From DASYHS01 sp035998295 (GTDB lineage: Bacteria; Pseudomonadota; Alphaproteobacteria; Azospirillales; Azospirillaceae): a stretch of 12,394 nt of DNA. The notes beneath the pieces were generated by a model. It saw only the letters and a list, made by a program, of their open reading frames with translations. It made no database searches and was not told the origin of the DNA. Position 1 is the stretch's first letter; each line of letters starts with the position of its first letter. Shown here in pieces: positions 1 through 7,045 of this stretch. A program made the position numbers and the translations under genes. The stretch spans positions 1-12,394 of the forward strand of contig NZ_DASYHS010000178.1 of assembly GCF_035998295.1 (NCBI RefSeq), given 5' to 3'.

Positions 1-1
1 C

Positions 2-991
2 GGCGAGTTCGCTGCCGAGGGCGACGAGCAACGTGCGCGTCTTGCAACCTTGGGCCTTGCTGCGGAATTTGACGCCACAACATGCGCGCTGTGCGGTTCA
101 ACTGGTATCGATATACCTGCGGTAAGCGAAATGCAGAGTTCCCTCAGGGAGCTAGATCAGCAGCTTGGACAGGTGCGCAGGGAAGTGCCGCGGCTCCAGG
201 TAGCGCAGGCTGAATTGGCGACTAAGCTCAGCAATATCGAGCAAGCACTTAAACGGAACCAGGCCCAGATCGATGGCCTCCTCCAACAGGAGGATAGTTT
301 TCGGTCGGAGCAGGACAATCAGATAAGATTGGCGCGAACGCTGGGCCGCATCACGTACTTCCTGGAAACATTGCCGCCTCCGACTGCCTCGGTGTTTTCC
401 CGTGATGAGCTCGAGAGCGCCAGAAAGCGTGTCCAGACGCTCGAAGCGCTCCTCGATCCCGAGGATATAGCTGATCGGCTATCATCAATCCTCAACATCA
501 TCGGGGAGTTCATGACCCGAGATTCCGAGAAGCTCGATCTTGAGCACAGCGGCAGCCGCTTGCGCCTCGATATCCGGCAGCTGGGAGTCGTTGCCGATAC
601 ACTTGACGGTCCCGTACCCCTACAGCGGATGGGGAGCGGGGAGAACTGGGTCGGCTACCATGTTCTTGCCCACCTCGCGCTCCACCGCTGGTTCAGGCAG
701 AGGCACCGACCTGTTCCTGCGTTCCTGTTTTTCGATCAGCCTTCTCAGGCTCACTATCCGCCTGAGCAGGATCGTGACGGCGATGTCACGGTACTGACCG
801 ACGAAGACCGGGAAGCGGTCTACAAGCTATTTAAGTTGATTTCTGATGTAGGTGAGGAACTCTCGCCCGGCTTTCAAGTGATAGTTGCCGATCATGCCGA
901 TTTGCGAGAGCCCTGGTTTGCCGATGCGGTTGTTGCGCGGTGGAGAGGAAAAGGCCTCGTACCCCAAGACTGGATTGATCGTGCCAGCTAA
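2..991 (+). CDS. DUF3732 SMC/Rad50-like ATPase, C-terminal part (partial, 5' end outside window)
   Basis: The frame is open from base 2, so this is the last 329 residues of a longer protein; the TTG at 50 is not a real start. Counted in this fragment, a CxxC (CALC, residues 28-31) resembles the zinc-hook-like motif of this family. A heptad-rich coiled coil follows (about 40-100). Then come an ABC signature (GSGENW, 211-216), a Walker B strand (FLFFDQPSQ, D245) and a switch histidine (VADH, H298). Walker A must lie to the left, outside the window. The pattern matches DUF3732 proteins, which are ATPases of ABC three-component (ABC-3C) conflict systems; partner genes would be upstream and are not visible. 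The residue after the Walker B aspartate is Gln rather than the usual Glu. GC is lower than in neighbouring genes, which suggests transfer. Family call fairly firm; defence role inferred. Confidence 0.8.
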   Translation, partial: GEFAAEGDEQRARLATLGLAAEFDATTCALCGSTGIDIPAVSEMQSSLRELDQQLGQVRREVPRLQVAQAELATKLSNIEQALKRNQAQIDGLLQQEDSFRSEQDNQIRLARTLGRITYFLETLPPPTASVFSRDELESARKRVQTLEALLDPEDIADRLSSILNIIGEFMTRDSEKLDLEHSGSRLRLDIRQLGVVADTLDGPVPLQRMGSGENWVGYHVLAHLALHRWFRQRHRPVPAFLFFDQPSQAHYPPEQDRDGDVTVLTDEDREAVYKLFKLISDVGEELSPGFQVIVADHADLREPWFADAVVARWRGKGLVPQDWIDRAS

Positions 992-1015
992 AATTGTGCG
1001 AGCGCAAGCGCTGCA

Positions 1016-1036
1016 GCGGGCAGCGAAACCTGCCGC
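1016..1036. terminator. Possible weak hairpin between convergent gene ends
   Basis: A 7-bp stem with one bulged G (GCGGGCAG at 1016-1023 against CTGCCGC at 1030-1036, loop CGAAAC) lies in the 71-bp gap between the end of the DUF3732 gene and the end of guaA, which converge. No T-run follows on either strand, so an intrinsic terminator is not established. Confidence 0.25.
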
Positions 1037-1062
1037 CTCACCACGCCATTGCCGCCGCTCCC

Positions 1063-2625
1063 CTACTCCCACTCGATCGTCCCCGGCGGCTTGCTGGTGA
1101 TGTCGTACGTCACCCGGTTGATCCCCTTCACCTCGTTGATGATCCTGGTCGCCACGCGGCCGAGGAACTCGTGGTCGAAGGGATAGTAGTCCGCCGTCAT
1201 GCCGTCGATCGAGGTGACGGCGCGCAGCGCGCAGGCGTAGTCGTAGGAGCGGCTGTCCCCCATCACGCCGACCGTGCGCACCGGCAGCAGCACCGCGAAG
1301 GCCTGCCAGATCGCGTCGTACAGGCCGGCGTTGCGGATCTCCTCCAGGTAGATCGTGTCGGCCTTGCGCAGGATCGCCAGCTTCTCCGGCGTCACCTCGC
1401 CCGGGATGCGGATCGCCAGGCCCGGGCCCGGGAACGGATGGCGCCCGATGAAGGCATCCGGCAGGCCGAGCTCGCGGCCGAGGCGGCGCACCTCGTCCTT
1501 GAACAGCTCGCGCAGCGGCTCGACCAGCTTCAGCTTCATCCGATCCGGCAGGCCGCCGACATTGTGGTGCGACTTGATCGTCACCGACGGCCCGCCGGTG
1601 AAGCTGACGCTCTCGATCACGTCGGGATACAGCGTCCCCTGGGCCAGGAACTCCGCCCCGCCGATCCGGTGCGCCTCCTCGTCGAAGACGTCGATGAAGG
1701 TCGCGCCGATGATCTTGCGCTTGCGCTCGGGGTCGGTGACCCCGGCGAGCTTGCCGAGGAACAGCTCCGACGCGTCGCGATGGACCAGCGGGATGTTGTA
1801 GTGGTCGCGGAACAGCGTCACCACCTGCTCCGCCTCGCCCGTGCGCATCAGGCCGGTGTCGACGAAGATGCAGGTCAGCTGCTCGCCGATCGCCTCATGC
1901 AGCAGGATCGCCGCGACCGAGCTGTCGACGCCGCCCGACAGCCCGCAGATCACCTTGCCCCCGCCGACCTTGGCGCGGATGCGCGCGACCTCCTCCTGGC
2001 GGAACGCCGCCATGGTCCAGGAGCCGCTGCAGCCGGCGACCCGGTGCGTGAAGTTGCGCAGCAGCGCAGCACCATGCGGCGTGTGCACGACCTCGGGATG
2101 GAACTGGACCCCGTAGAACCGCCGCGCGTCGTCGGCGATCGCCGCAAACGGCGCGCCGTCGCTGACGGCCACCACTCGGAACCCGTCCGGCAGCGCCGTC
2201 ACCCGGTCGCCATGGCTCATCCACACCTGTTCGCGCCGGCCCGGCTCCCACATGCCGTCGAACAGCGTGCTGGGCTCCTTCACCTCGATGAAGGCGCGCC
2301 CGAACTCCCGGTGGTCCGACCCCTCGACCCGCCCGCCGAGCTGCGCGCACATGGTCTGCTGGCCGTAGCAGATGCCCAGCACCGGAACGCCCATCCCGAA
2401 CACCGCGTCGGGCGCGCGCGGCGCGTTCTCCTCGGTGACCGAGCAGGGGCTGCCGGACAGGATGATGCCGCGCGGCTGGAACTCCCGTATCCGGTCCTCG
2501 GCGAGGCTGAAGGGGTGGATCTCGCAGTAGACGCCGCTCTCGCGCAGCCGGCGGGCGATCAGCTGCGTCACCTGCGAGCCGAAATCGAGGATCAGGATGC
2601 GGTCTGCGGTGAGGTCGGTGGCCAT
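1063..2625 (-). CDS. guaA: GMP synthase (glutamine-hydrolysing)
   Basis: Converts XMP to GMP using ATP and ammonia from glutamine; last step of de novo GMP synthesis, cytosolic. The protein has 520 residues, the usual length. The N-terminal class-I glutamine amidotransferase domain (about 8-200) carries the nucleophile C86 (GICYGQQ) and H176/E178 (QFHPE). The ATP-pyrophosphatase domain has the PP-loop SGGVDS at 230-235. The C-terminal dimerisation domain ends in the conserved GTIEWE. The start at 2625 (MATDLTADRILILDFGSQ) has GGAG about 8 bases upstream and places the amidotransferase domain normally. It follows the GNAT pair on the same strand after about 90 bp, where I see no convincing promoter. 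The 3' end of guaA is a recurrent integration site for genomic islands, and here it faces the DUF3732 gene. Confidence 0.98.
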   Translation of the reverse strand: MATDLTADRILILDFGSQVTQLIARRLRESGVYCEIHPFSLAEDRIREFQPRGIILSGSPCSVTEENAPRAPDAVFGMGVPVLGICYGQQTMCAQLGGRVEGSDHREFGRAFIEVKEPSTLFDGMWEPGRREQVWMSHGDRVTALPDGFRVVAVSDGAPFAAIADDARRFYGVQFHPEVVHTPHGAALLRNFTHRVAGCSGSWTMAAFRQEEVARIRAKVGGGKVICGLSGGVDSSVAAILLHEAIGEQLTCIFVDTGLMRTGEAEQVVTLFRDHYNIPLVHRDASELFLGKLAGVTDPERKRKIIGATFIDVFDEEAHRIGGAEFLAQGTLYPDVIESVSFTGGPSVTIKSHHNVGGLPDRMKLKLVEPLRELFKDEVRRLGRELGLPDAFIGRHPFPGPGLAIRIPGEVTPEKLAILRKADTIYLEEIRNAGLYDAIWQAFAVLLPVRTVGVMGDSRSYDYACALRAVTSIDGMTADYYPFDHEFLGRVATRIINEVKGINRVTYDITSKPPGTIEWE

Positions 2626-2716
2626 CGGCGCGGCTCCGGAATGCGTGGGGGAGCGGGGAAAGCGCGAGGTTTAGCGCACCGGGCGGGCCGTGTACAGGAA
2701 GACCCGAACGTCCGTC

Positions 2717-3268
2717 TCACCCGACCGGCGGGTCGGCGGAGAGGCGGGCCAGCGGCGCCAGGTCGCGCCAGCCATAGGCGGTCTCGACCACCGAGGATTT
2801 TGCGAAGTCGATCTCCTGCTCGGCGATGCGCACGCCGCCCAGGCGTTCGTAGAACCAGCGCGACGGGTTGGTGCTGAGCACCCACACGACGGCGGAGTTC
2901 ATTCCGCGGTCGATCAGGTCCTCGGCCATCGCCGCCATCAGGCGCCGCCCGAACCCCCTGCCCTGCGCGTGGTCGTAGAGATAGATCGCGAAGAACTCGC
3001 CGCCGAAGCCCTCGATCGAGGAGCGCTGCTGGCCGCAGCTGCCGAATCCGACCACCCCCGCCCGGGCGTCGAACGCGACATAGGTCCCCGCGGCCGTGTT
3101 CGGGCTGGACAGCGTGCGCTGCCACCGGTCGTACGAAGATTGCCGCGACATGCCGAGGAGATAGCGCGCCGGCAGCATTCCCGGATACGTGGTCCGCCAG
3201 CTCGCGACGTGCACGTCGGCAATGCCGGCGGCATCGCGCGGCCGGGCCGGCCGGATCACGCCCGGCAT
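2717..3268 (-). CDS. GNAT family N-acetyltransferase (second of a tandem pair)
   Basis: A 183-residue acetyltransferase of the GNAT fold, expected to move an acetyl group from acetyl-CoA to an unknown amine. The acetyl-CoA pyrophosphate loop is QGRGFG (102-107), preceded by the strand EFFAIYLY and followed by the motif-B segment NPSRWFYERLGG (134-145). The N-terminus IRPARPRDAAGIADVH is typical of the family. The start ATG at 3268 has a good site (GAGATGAGG, five bases before) that overlaps the stop of the upstream GNAT gene; only 7 bp separate the two, so they are probably co-transcribed. The protein aligns nearly end to end with its neighbour with an offset of one residue, including the WRxTYPGxxPAR stretch and the AYGWxD C-terminus. 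Substrate cannot be read from sequence. Confidence 0.9.
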   Translation of the reverse strand: MPGVIRPARPRDAAGIADVHVASWRTTYPGMLPARYLLGMSRQSSYDRWQRTLSSPNTAAGTYVAFDARAGVVGFGSCGQQRSSIEGFGGEFFAIYLYDHAQGRGFGRRLMAAMAEDLIDRGMNSAVVWVLSTNPSRWFYERLGGVRIAEQEIDFAKSSVVETAYGWRDLAPLARLSADPPVG

Positions 3269-3275
3269 CGGGGCC

Positions 3276-3830
3276 TCATCTCCCGGCCGCGCCCGGTGCG
3301 GCCAGGCGGGCCACCGGGCTCACGTCGGTCCAGCCGTATGCGACTTCCATGACACGGGTTCCGTCGAAGTCAAGCGGACGGTCGGCAATCAGTCGACCGC
3401 CCATCTTCTCATAGAAGCGCCTCGCCCGCCAATTGTCCTGCAGCGCCCACACCGTCGCGGCCGCCATCCCCCGGTCCGCGAGCGAGCGCGCCATCGCCGC
3501 CATCAGCCGGGTCCCGAGGCCCCGTCCCTGGGCGCGGCGCAGGAGATAGAGCGCGTGGAACTCGCCGTCGTAGTCCCGCAGCCCGATCTGCTCGCGGCCG
3601 CAGACGCCGAACCCCGCGACGACGCCGTCGACCTCGGCCACGAACACCGCCTCGGCCATCCGCCCGCTCACCATCGCCGAACGCCAGTAGAGGCGGCGGC
3701 TCTCGGTGTCGAGCCGGTCCAGCACCCGGGCCGGGACAATCCCGGGATAGGTCTCCCGCCACCCCTCCACATGGACTTGCGCGATCGCCGCGTCGTCCTT
3801 CACGCGGGCCGGCCGGACCAGCGCGCTCAC
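3276..3830 (-). CDS. GNAT family N-acetyltransferase (first of a tandem pair)
   Basis: A 184-residue GNAT acetyltransferase. The acetyl-CoA loop is QGRGLG (101-106) after the strand FHALYLL; motif B is NWRARRFYEKMGG (133-145). The start is taken as GTG at 3830: it overlaps the stop of the upstream methyltransferase gene in a GTGA arrangement and gives the family N-terminus MSALVRPARVKDDAAIAQVH. The reading frame stays open far upstream, through the methyltransferase gene to 6404, but that extension is an artefact of high GC. The overlap implies translational coupling to the methyltransferase, and the next GNAT gene starts 7 bp after this one. The two GNATs are clear paralogues. A role in acetylating ribosomal proteins would fit the neighbour but nothing in the sequence shows it; the substrate is unknown. 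Confidence 0.88.
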   Translation of the reverse strand: MSALVRPARVKDDAAIAQVHVEGWRETYPGIVPARVLDRLDTESRRLYWRSAMVSGRMAEAVFVAEVDGVVAGFGVCGREQIGLRDYDGEFHALYLLRRAQGRGLGTRLMAAMARSLADRGMAAATVWALQDNWRARRFYEKMGGRLIADRPLDFDGTRVMEVAYGWTDVSPVARLAAPGAAGR

Positions 3831-5131
3831 GCCGCGCGCTCCAGCACGGCCGCGAAGAAGCCGTCGGTCTCGTGCCGCGCGGGCGTCAGGGCGAGGTAGG
3901 GCCCGGCGCCCGGCGGCTCGGTCCCGATCGTCTCCGCCCAGGCCAGCGGCATCGGCACGACCGTGAACTCGGGATGGGCGGCCAGGAACGCCTCGACCCG
4001 GCGGTCGTTCTCCTCGGGCAGCAGCGAGCAGGTGGCGTAGACGAGGCGGCCGCCCGGCTTCACCAGCCGCGCCGCGCTGTCGAGGATGCCCTCCTGCAAC
4101 GGCACCAGCTCGCCCAGGCCCGGCCCCAGCGGGCGCCACCGGCTGTCGGGGTTGCGCCGCCAGGTGCCGGTGCCCGAGCAGGGCGCGTCCACCAGCACCC
4201 GGTCGAACCGGCCCTTGTGGCGCTTGACCCAGGGGTCGCGCTCGCTGCTCAACGCGCGCGTCTCGATGTTGTGCAGGCCGGCGCGGCGGAACCGTTCCGC
4301 GGCGCGCTCCAGCCGGCGGGCCAGCACGTCGCAGGCGATCACCCTGCCCTTGTTCTCCATCGCCGCCGCCATCGCCAGCGTCTTGCCGCCGGCGCCGGCG
4401 CAGAAGTCCACGACCTGCTGCCCCGGCCGCGCGCCGGCAAGCAGCGCCACGAGCTGCGAGCCCTCGTCCTGGATCTCGAACAGCCCGTTGCGGAACGGCT
4501 CGCTGGTCGAGACCGGCGGCCGGCCGCGCACGCGGATGCCGAGCGGAGACCAGCGCGTCGCCTCCGCCTCGACGCCCATGCCGGCCAGCAGCGCCAGCGC
4601 GTGCTCCCGGCTGCCCTTCACCGGGTTCACCCGCAGATCGAGAGGCGCCGGCTCGCGCAGGGCCGCCGCCTCGGCTGCGAACGCGTCGCCGAGCGCGTCG
4701 CGCAACGGGCCTGACGCCCAGTCCGGGACCTCGGCGCGGGTCTCCTCCGGCATGTGCGGATGCTCGAGCGTGTGCGTCTCCAGCGCGCGGGCGAGCCTGG
4801 TCTCCGCAGGCGTGAAGGGAGGCGGGGAGAACCGGGCGCCGTCGAACGACCTCGCCACCGCGTCCGCCGCCCTGCCATTGGCCAGGATCTCGTCCGCGAT
4901 CACCAGGGCCCGGCCGTCCGCGCCGTGCCCGTTCCGCTCCAGCCACCAGCGCAGCCGCGCATGGCGGCGCAGCACCGCGTAGACCTTCTCGGCCACGGCG
5001 GAGCGGTCCTTCGAGCCGATGTAGCGGCGGCTGCGGAAATAGGCCGAGATCACGGCGTCGGCCGGGCGCGGGGTGGCGGCGACCTCGTCCAGCAGTTCTA
5101 TGGCGGCCTGATGGCGCGCACCCGGTGTCAT
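3827..5131 (-). CDS. RsmB/NOP-family rRNA (cytosine-C5)-methyltransferase (RsmB/Sun-like)
   Basis: SAM-dependent RNA m5C methyltransferase, most likely acting on 16S rRNA in the manner of RsmB. With the start at 5131 (MTPGARHQAAIELLDEV) it has 434 residues. The N-terminal helical region (about 1-130) looks like the NusB-like RNA-binding part in short form. The Rossmann domain has SAM motif I DFCAGAGGKT (242-251), the PCSGTG loop with C318, and the TCS motif with C368, the two cysteines used in catalysis and product release in this family. The protein ends with RHETDGFFAAV, as usual. In-frame ATGs at 5179 and 5311 would add residues unlike the family, and neither seems better placed; the chosen start has only a weak upstream purine stretch (GGGAAAGCGAAG). 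The GNAT gene starts in its stop codon. The exact target base is not proven, so no symbol is given. Confidence 0.93.
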   Translation of the reverse strand: MTPGARHQAAIELLDEVAATPRPADAVISAYFRSRRYIGSKDRSAVAEKVYAVLRRHARLRWWLERNGHGADGRALVIADEILANGRAADAVARSFDGARFSPPPFTPAETRLARALETHTLEHPHMPEETRAEVPDWASGPLRDALGDAFAAEAAALREPAPLDLRVNPVKGSREHALALLAGMGVEAEATRWSPLGIRVRGRPPVSTSEPFRNGLFEIQDEGSQLVALLAGARPGQQVVDFCAGAGGKTLAMAAAMENKGRVIACDVLARRLERAAERFRRAGLHNIETRALSSERDPWVKRHKGRFDRVLVDAPCSGTGTWRRNPDSRWRPLGPGLGELVPLQEGILDSAARLVKPGGRLVYATCSLLPEENDRRVEAFLAAHPEFTVVPMPLAWAETIGTEPPGAGPYLALTPARHETDGFFAAVLERAA

Positions 5132-5237
5132 GTCTTCGCTTTCCCGGAAATCGGATGTCGTTGCTGCGGCTTCCGACATATCGTAACAGCCGGCGACAAA
5201 TCCACGCCGTTCGGCATCGGAACCTGGGAGAGGGCGG
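5132..5237. promoter_or_regulatory. Divergent intergenic region between methyltransferase and acnX genes
   Basis: These 106 bp separate two divergent transcription units, so promoters for both should lie here. I see no confident -35/-10 pair. There is an inverted repeat ATGTCG (5155-5160) / CGACAT (5174-5179) with a 13-base spacer that could be an operator. A strong purine-rich ribosome site (GGGAGAGGG, 5226-5234) precedes the acnX ATG at 5238 and fixes that start. Confidence 0.35.
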
Positions 5238-6488
5238 ATGGAACTGACCGCCGAGGAACGGCGGATGGCCGCCGGCGAGCACGGCGAGGCGCTCGGCATC
5301 GCGACCCGCATCGTCGCCGAAGCCGGCCGGCTGCTGGGCGCCGACCGGCTCGTGCCGGTGGCGAGCGCCCATATCGACGGCTGCCTCTACCACGGCGACG
5401 GCGGGGTCCTCTTCGCGGAAAGGCTGGTCGCGGCCGGCGGCCGCACCGCCGTGCCCGCGACCTTGAACGTTGGTGCGCTGGACCTGCTCCATCCCGGTCG
5501 GGTGCGGTTCGACGCGCACCGGGCCGCGATGGCGCGACGCCTGATGGACGCCCATCTGGCGCTCGGCTGCCGGCCGACCTGGACCTGCGCGCCCTACCAG
5601 GCCGGCCACCGGCCCGCCCTGGGCGAACACGTCGCCTGGGGCGAATCGAACGCCGTCGCCTTCGCCAACTCCGTGCTCGGCGCGCGGACCAACCGGCTCG
5701 GCGATTTCCTCGACGTCTCGGCCGCCCTGTGCGGCCGCGCGCCCCATGTCGGCCTGCACCTGGACGCGAATCGCAAGGCAGCACTCGTCGTCGACGCCTC
5801 CGGCCTGTCGCCCCGCCTCGTCGGGGAGGAGACGTTCTGGCCCGTGCTCGGCGCCTGGCTGGGCGCGGAGGCCGGCTCGGACGTCACCGCGGTCGACGGC
5901 CTGCCGCCCGGCGTCGCCGAGGACCGGCTGAAGGCGATGGGCGCCGCCGCCGCCTCGACCGGCGCCGTCGCCCTGTTCCATGTCGTCGGCTCCACTCCCG
6001 AGGCGCCGACCCTGGCCGCCGTGGCCGGCGACGGACCGGTGCGCCGGGTCAAGCTCACCTCCGCGATGCTGCGCGGGGCACGCGACCGGCTGTCGACCGC
6101 CGCGGCGGACGGCTCGATCGATGCCGTCGCGATCGGCAGCCCGCACCTGTCGGAGAGGGAACTGGCCCGGCTCGCCGGTCTGGTCGCCGGGCGCAGCATG
6201 CGCGTGCCCTTCTACGCCTGCGTCGGGCGCGGCGTGCTGGAAACGGCCGAGCGGCGCGGCCTGCTCGATCCCGTCCGCGCGGCCGGCATCACGATCGTCG
6301 CCGACACCTGCGTCGTCGTGGCGCCGGTGCTGCCGCGGGCCGAAGGCGTGCTGATGACCAATTCCGGCAAGTTCGCCCATTACGGCCCCGCCAACACCGG
6401 CCACGCCACCGTCTTCGGCAGCCTGGAGGACTGCATCGCCTCCGCCGAGGCCGGCCGGGTGCTGCGCGACGAGGAGGCATGGTCGTGA
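5238..6488 (+). CDS. Aconitase X large (catalytic) subunit, AcnX/DUF521; candidate cis-3-hydroxy-L-proline dehydratase
   Basis: A 416-residue AcnX catalytic subunit. The family removes water from small acids with an iron-sulfur cluster; known bacterial members are cis-3-hydroxy-L-proline dehydratases and archaeal ones are mevalonate 5-phosphate dehydratases. Recognisable family stretches are AHIDGCLYHG (44-53), WGESNAVAFANSVLGARTNR (134-153), ADTCVVVAPVLP (355-366) and MTNSGKFAHYGP (373-384). C117 (TWTCAPY) and C358 are the best candidate cluster ligands, with C328 another possibility. The residue before PH in the GSPHLS motif (300-305) is Ser301. The swivelling small subunit is encoded by a separate overlapping gene just downstream, which is the two-subunit layout of the family. 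No proline racemase or hydroxyproline transporter lies in the window, so the substrate is a guess. Start ATG 5238 has a strong ribosome site. Confidence 0.9.
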   Translation: MELTAEERRMAAGEHGEALGIATRIVAEAGRLLGADRLVPVASAHIDGCLYHGDGGVLFAERLVAAGGRTAVPATLNVGALDLLHPGRVRFDAHRAAMARRLMDAHLALGCRPTWTCAPYQAGHRPALGEHVAWGESNAVAFANSVLGARTNRLGDFLDVSAALCGRAPHVGLHLDANRKAALVVDASGLSPRLVGEETFWPVLGAWLGAEAGSDVTAVDGLPPGVAEDRLKAMGAAAASTGAVALFHVVGSTPEAPTLAAVAGDGPVRRVKLTSAMLRGARDRLSTAAADGSIDAVAIGSPHLSERELARLAGLVAGRSMRVPFYACVGRGVLETAERRGLLDPVRAAGITIVADTCVVVAPVLPRAEGVLMTNSGKFAHYGPANTGHATVFGSLEDCIASAEAGRVLRDEEAWS

Positions 6489-6916
6489 CCGCCCGCGTGA
6501 TCGTCCCCGGCACGGCGACGGGACCGCTGCTGCGCGTCGCCGAGCCGCTCAGCTTCTGGGGCGGCATCGACCCGCAGACGGGCCGCATCACCGACCCGCG
6601 CTGCGCCGCCCATGGCCGCCCGGTCGCGGGGACGGTGCTGGCGCTGCGCCGTACCCGCGGCTCGTCCTCGTCCAGCTCGGTGATGCTGGAACTGCTGCAT
6701 CGGGGCGTGGCGCCCGCGGCGCTGCTGATGCAGGAGGTGGACGCCATCCTGGTCCTGGGCGTGCTGGTCGCGGCCGAGATGGGCTGGCCGACGATACCCG
6801 TGCTGGCGCTGCCATGGGACGCCCATGCGGCCTTCGACGGCCGGGACGTCGTCGTCCGCGAGGGCTGGATCGAGGCGGCCGGGCGCGGCGAGTGCCTCGG
6901 GGCGCACCGCGGCTGA
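6485..6916 (+). CDS. Aconitase X small (swivelling-domain) subunit, DUF126
   Basis: A 143-residue partner of the AcnX large subunit, closing over the active site as the swivelling domain does in aconitases. Typical features are EPLSFWGGIDPQTGRITD near residue 20, the RGSSSSSSVMLELL serine-rich substrate loop (about 57-70), then DAILVLGVLVAAEMGWPTIPVL. I chose GTG at 6485: it overlaps the large-subunit stop as GTGA, and GGAGG at 6473-6477 sits 7 bases upstream. The in-frame ATG at 6479 would leave only one base between that ribosome site and the start. Coupled translation with the large subunit would give matched amounts of the two proteins. The open frame upstream to about 4754 is an artefact. 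Followed by a palindromic intergenic region. Confidence 0.9.
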   Translation: MTARVIVPGTATGPLLRVAEPLSFWGGIDPQTGRITDPRCAAHGRPVAGTVLALRRTRGSSSSSSVMLELLHRGVAPAALLMQEVDAILVLGVLVAAEMGWPTIPVLALPWDAHAAFDGRDVVVREGWIEAAGRGECLGAHRG

Positions 6917-6941
6917 CGTGCCCGCGGCGGAGCGGACGCGC

Positions 6942-6994
6942 CTAGATCGGATCGCGGGCGGGCGTGAACGCCCGTCCGCGTGAATCCGATCTAG
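6942..6994. repeat. Long imperfect palindrome (hairpin 1 of a pair)
   Basis: The outer arms CTAGATCGGAT (6942-6952) and ATCCGATCTAG (6984-6994) pair perfectly over 11 bp. The inner arms (6953-6965 and 6968-6980) pair over 13 bp with one G-T pair, leaving a 2-base centre and a 3-base TGA bulge. No T-run follows. It lies 25 bp after the acnX small-subunit stop. It may act as a transcription end or mRNA-stabilising structure, or be a copy of a dispersed REP-like palindrome. Confidence 0.75.
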
Positions 6995-7008
6995 AATCAA
7001 TAGGTTAG

Positions 7009-7045
7009 GAGCGGATTGAGGTTCAGGATGAACCTCAATCCGCTC
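7009..7045. repeat. Perfect 17-bp palindrome (hairpin 2 of a pair)
   Basis: The arms at 7009-7025 and 7029-7045 (GAGCGGATTGAGGTTCA and its complement) pair perfectly around a 3-base loop GGA. On the minus strand the element reads CTAGAGCGGATTGAGG from 7048, close to the CTAGATCGGATTCA arm of hairpin 1, so the two look like members of one repeat family. The stop codon of the dienelactone hydrolase (TAG, minus strand, 7047-7045) overlaps its end. Confidence 0.8.

Noticed and set aside
994..2877. Plus-strand 627-codon open frame
   Set aside because: Antisense to guaA over most of its length; Arg/Ala/His-rich translation without family features, as expected opposite a GC-rich gene.
3831..6404. 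Upstream minus-strand extension of the GNAT frame, making one 1042-codon frame
   Set aside because: It overlaps the methyltransferase gene out of frame and lies antisense to acnX; only the last 184 codons look like protein.
4754..6484. Plus-strand extension of the AcnX small-subunit frame
   Set aside because: Arg-rich shadow of the large subunit and the methyltransferase; the GTG at 6485 with its ribosome site is a proper start.
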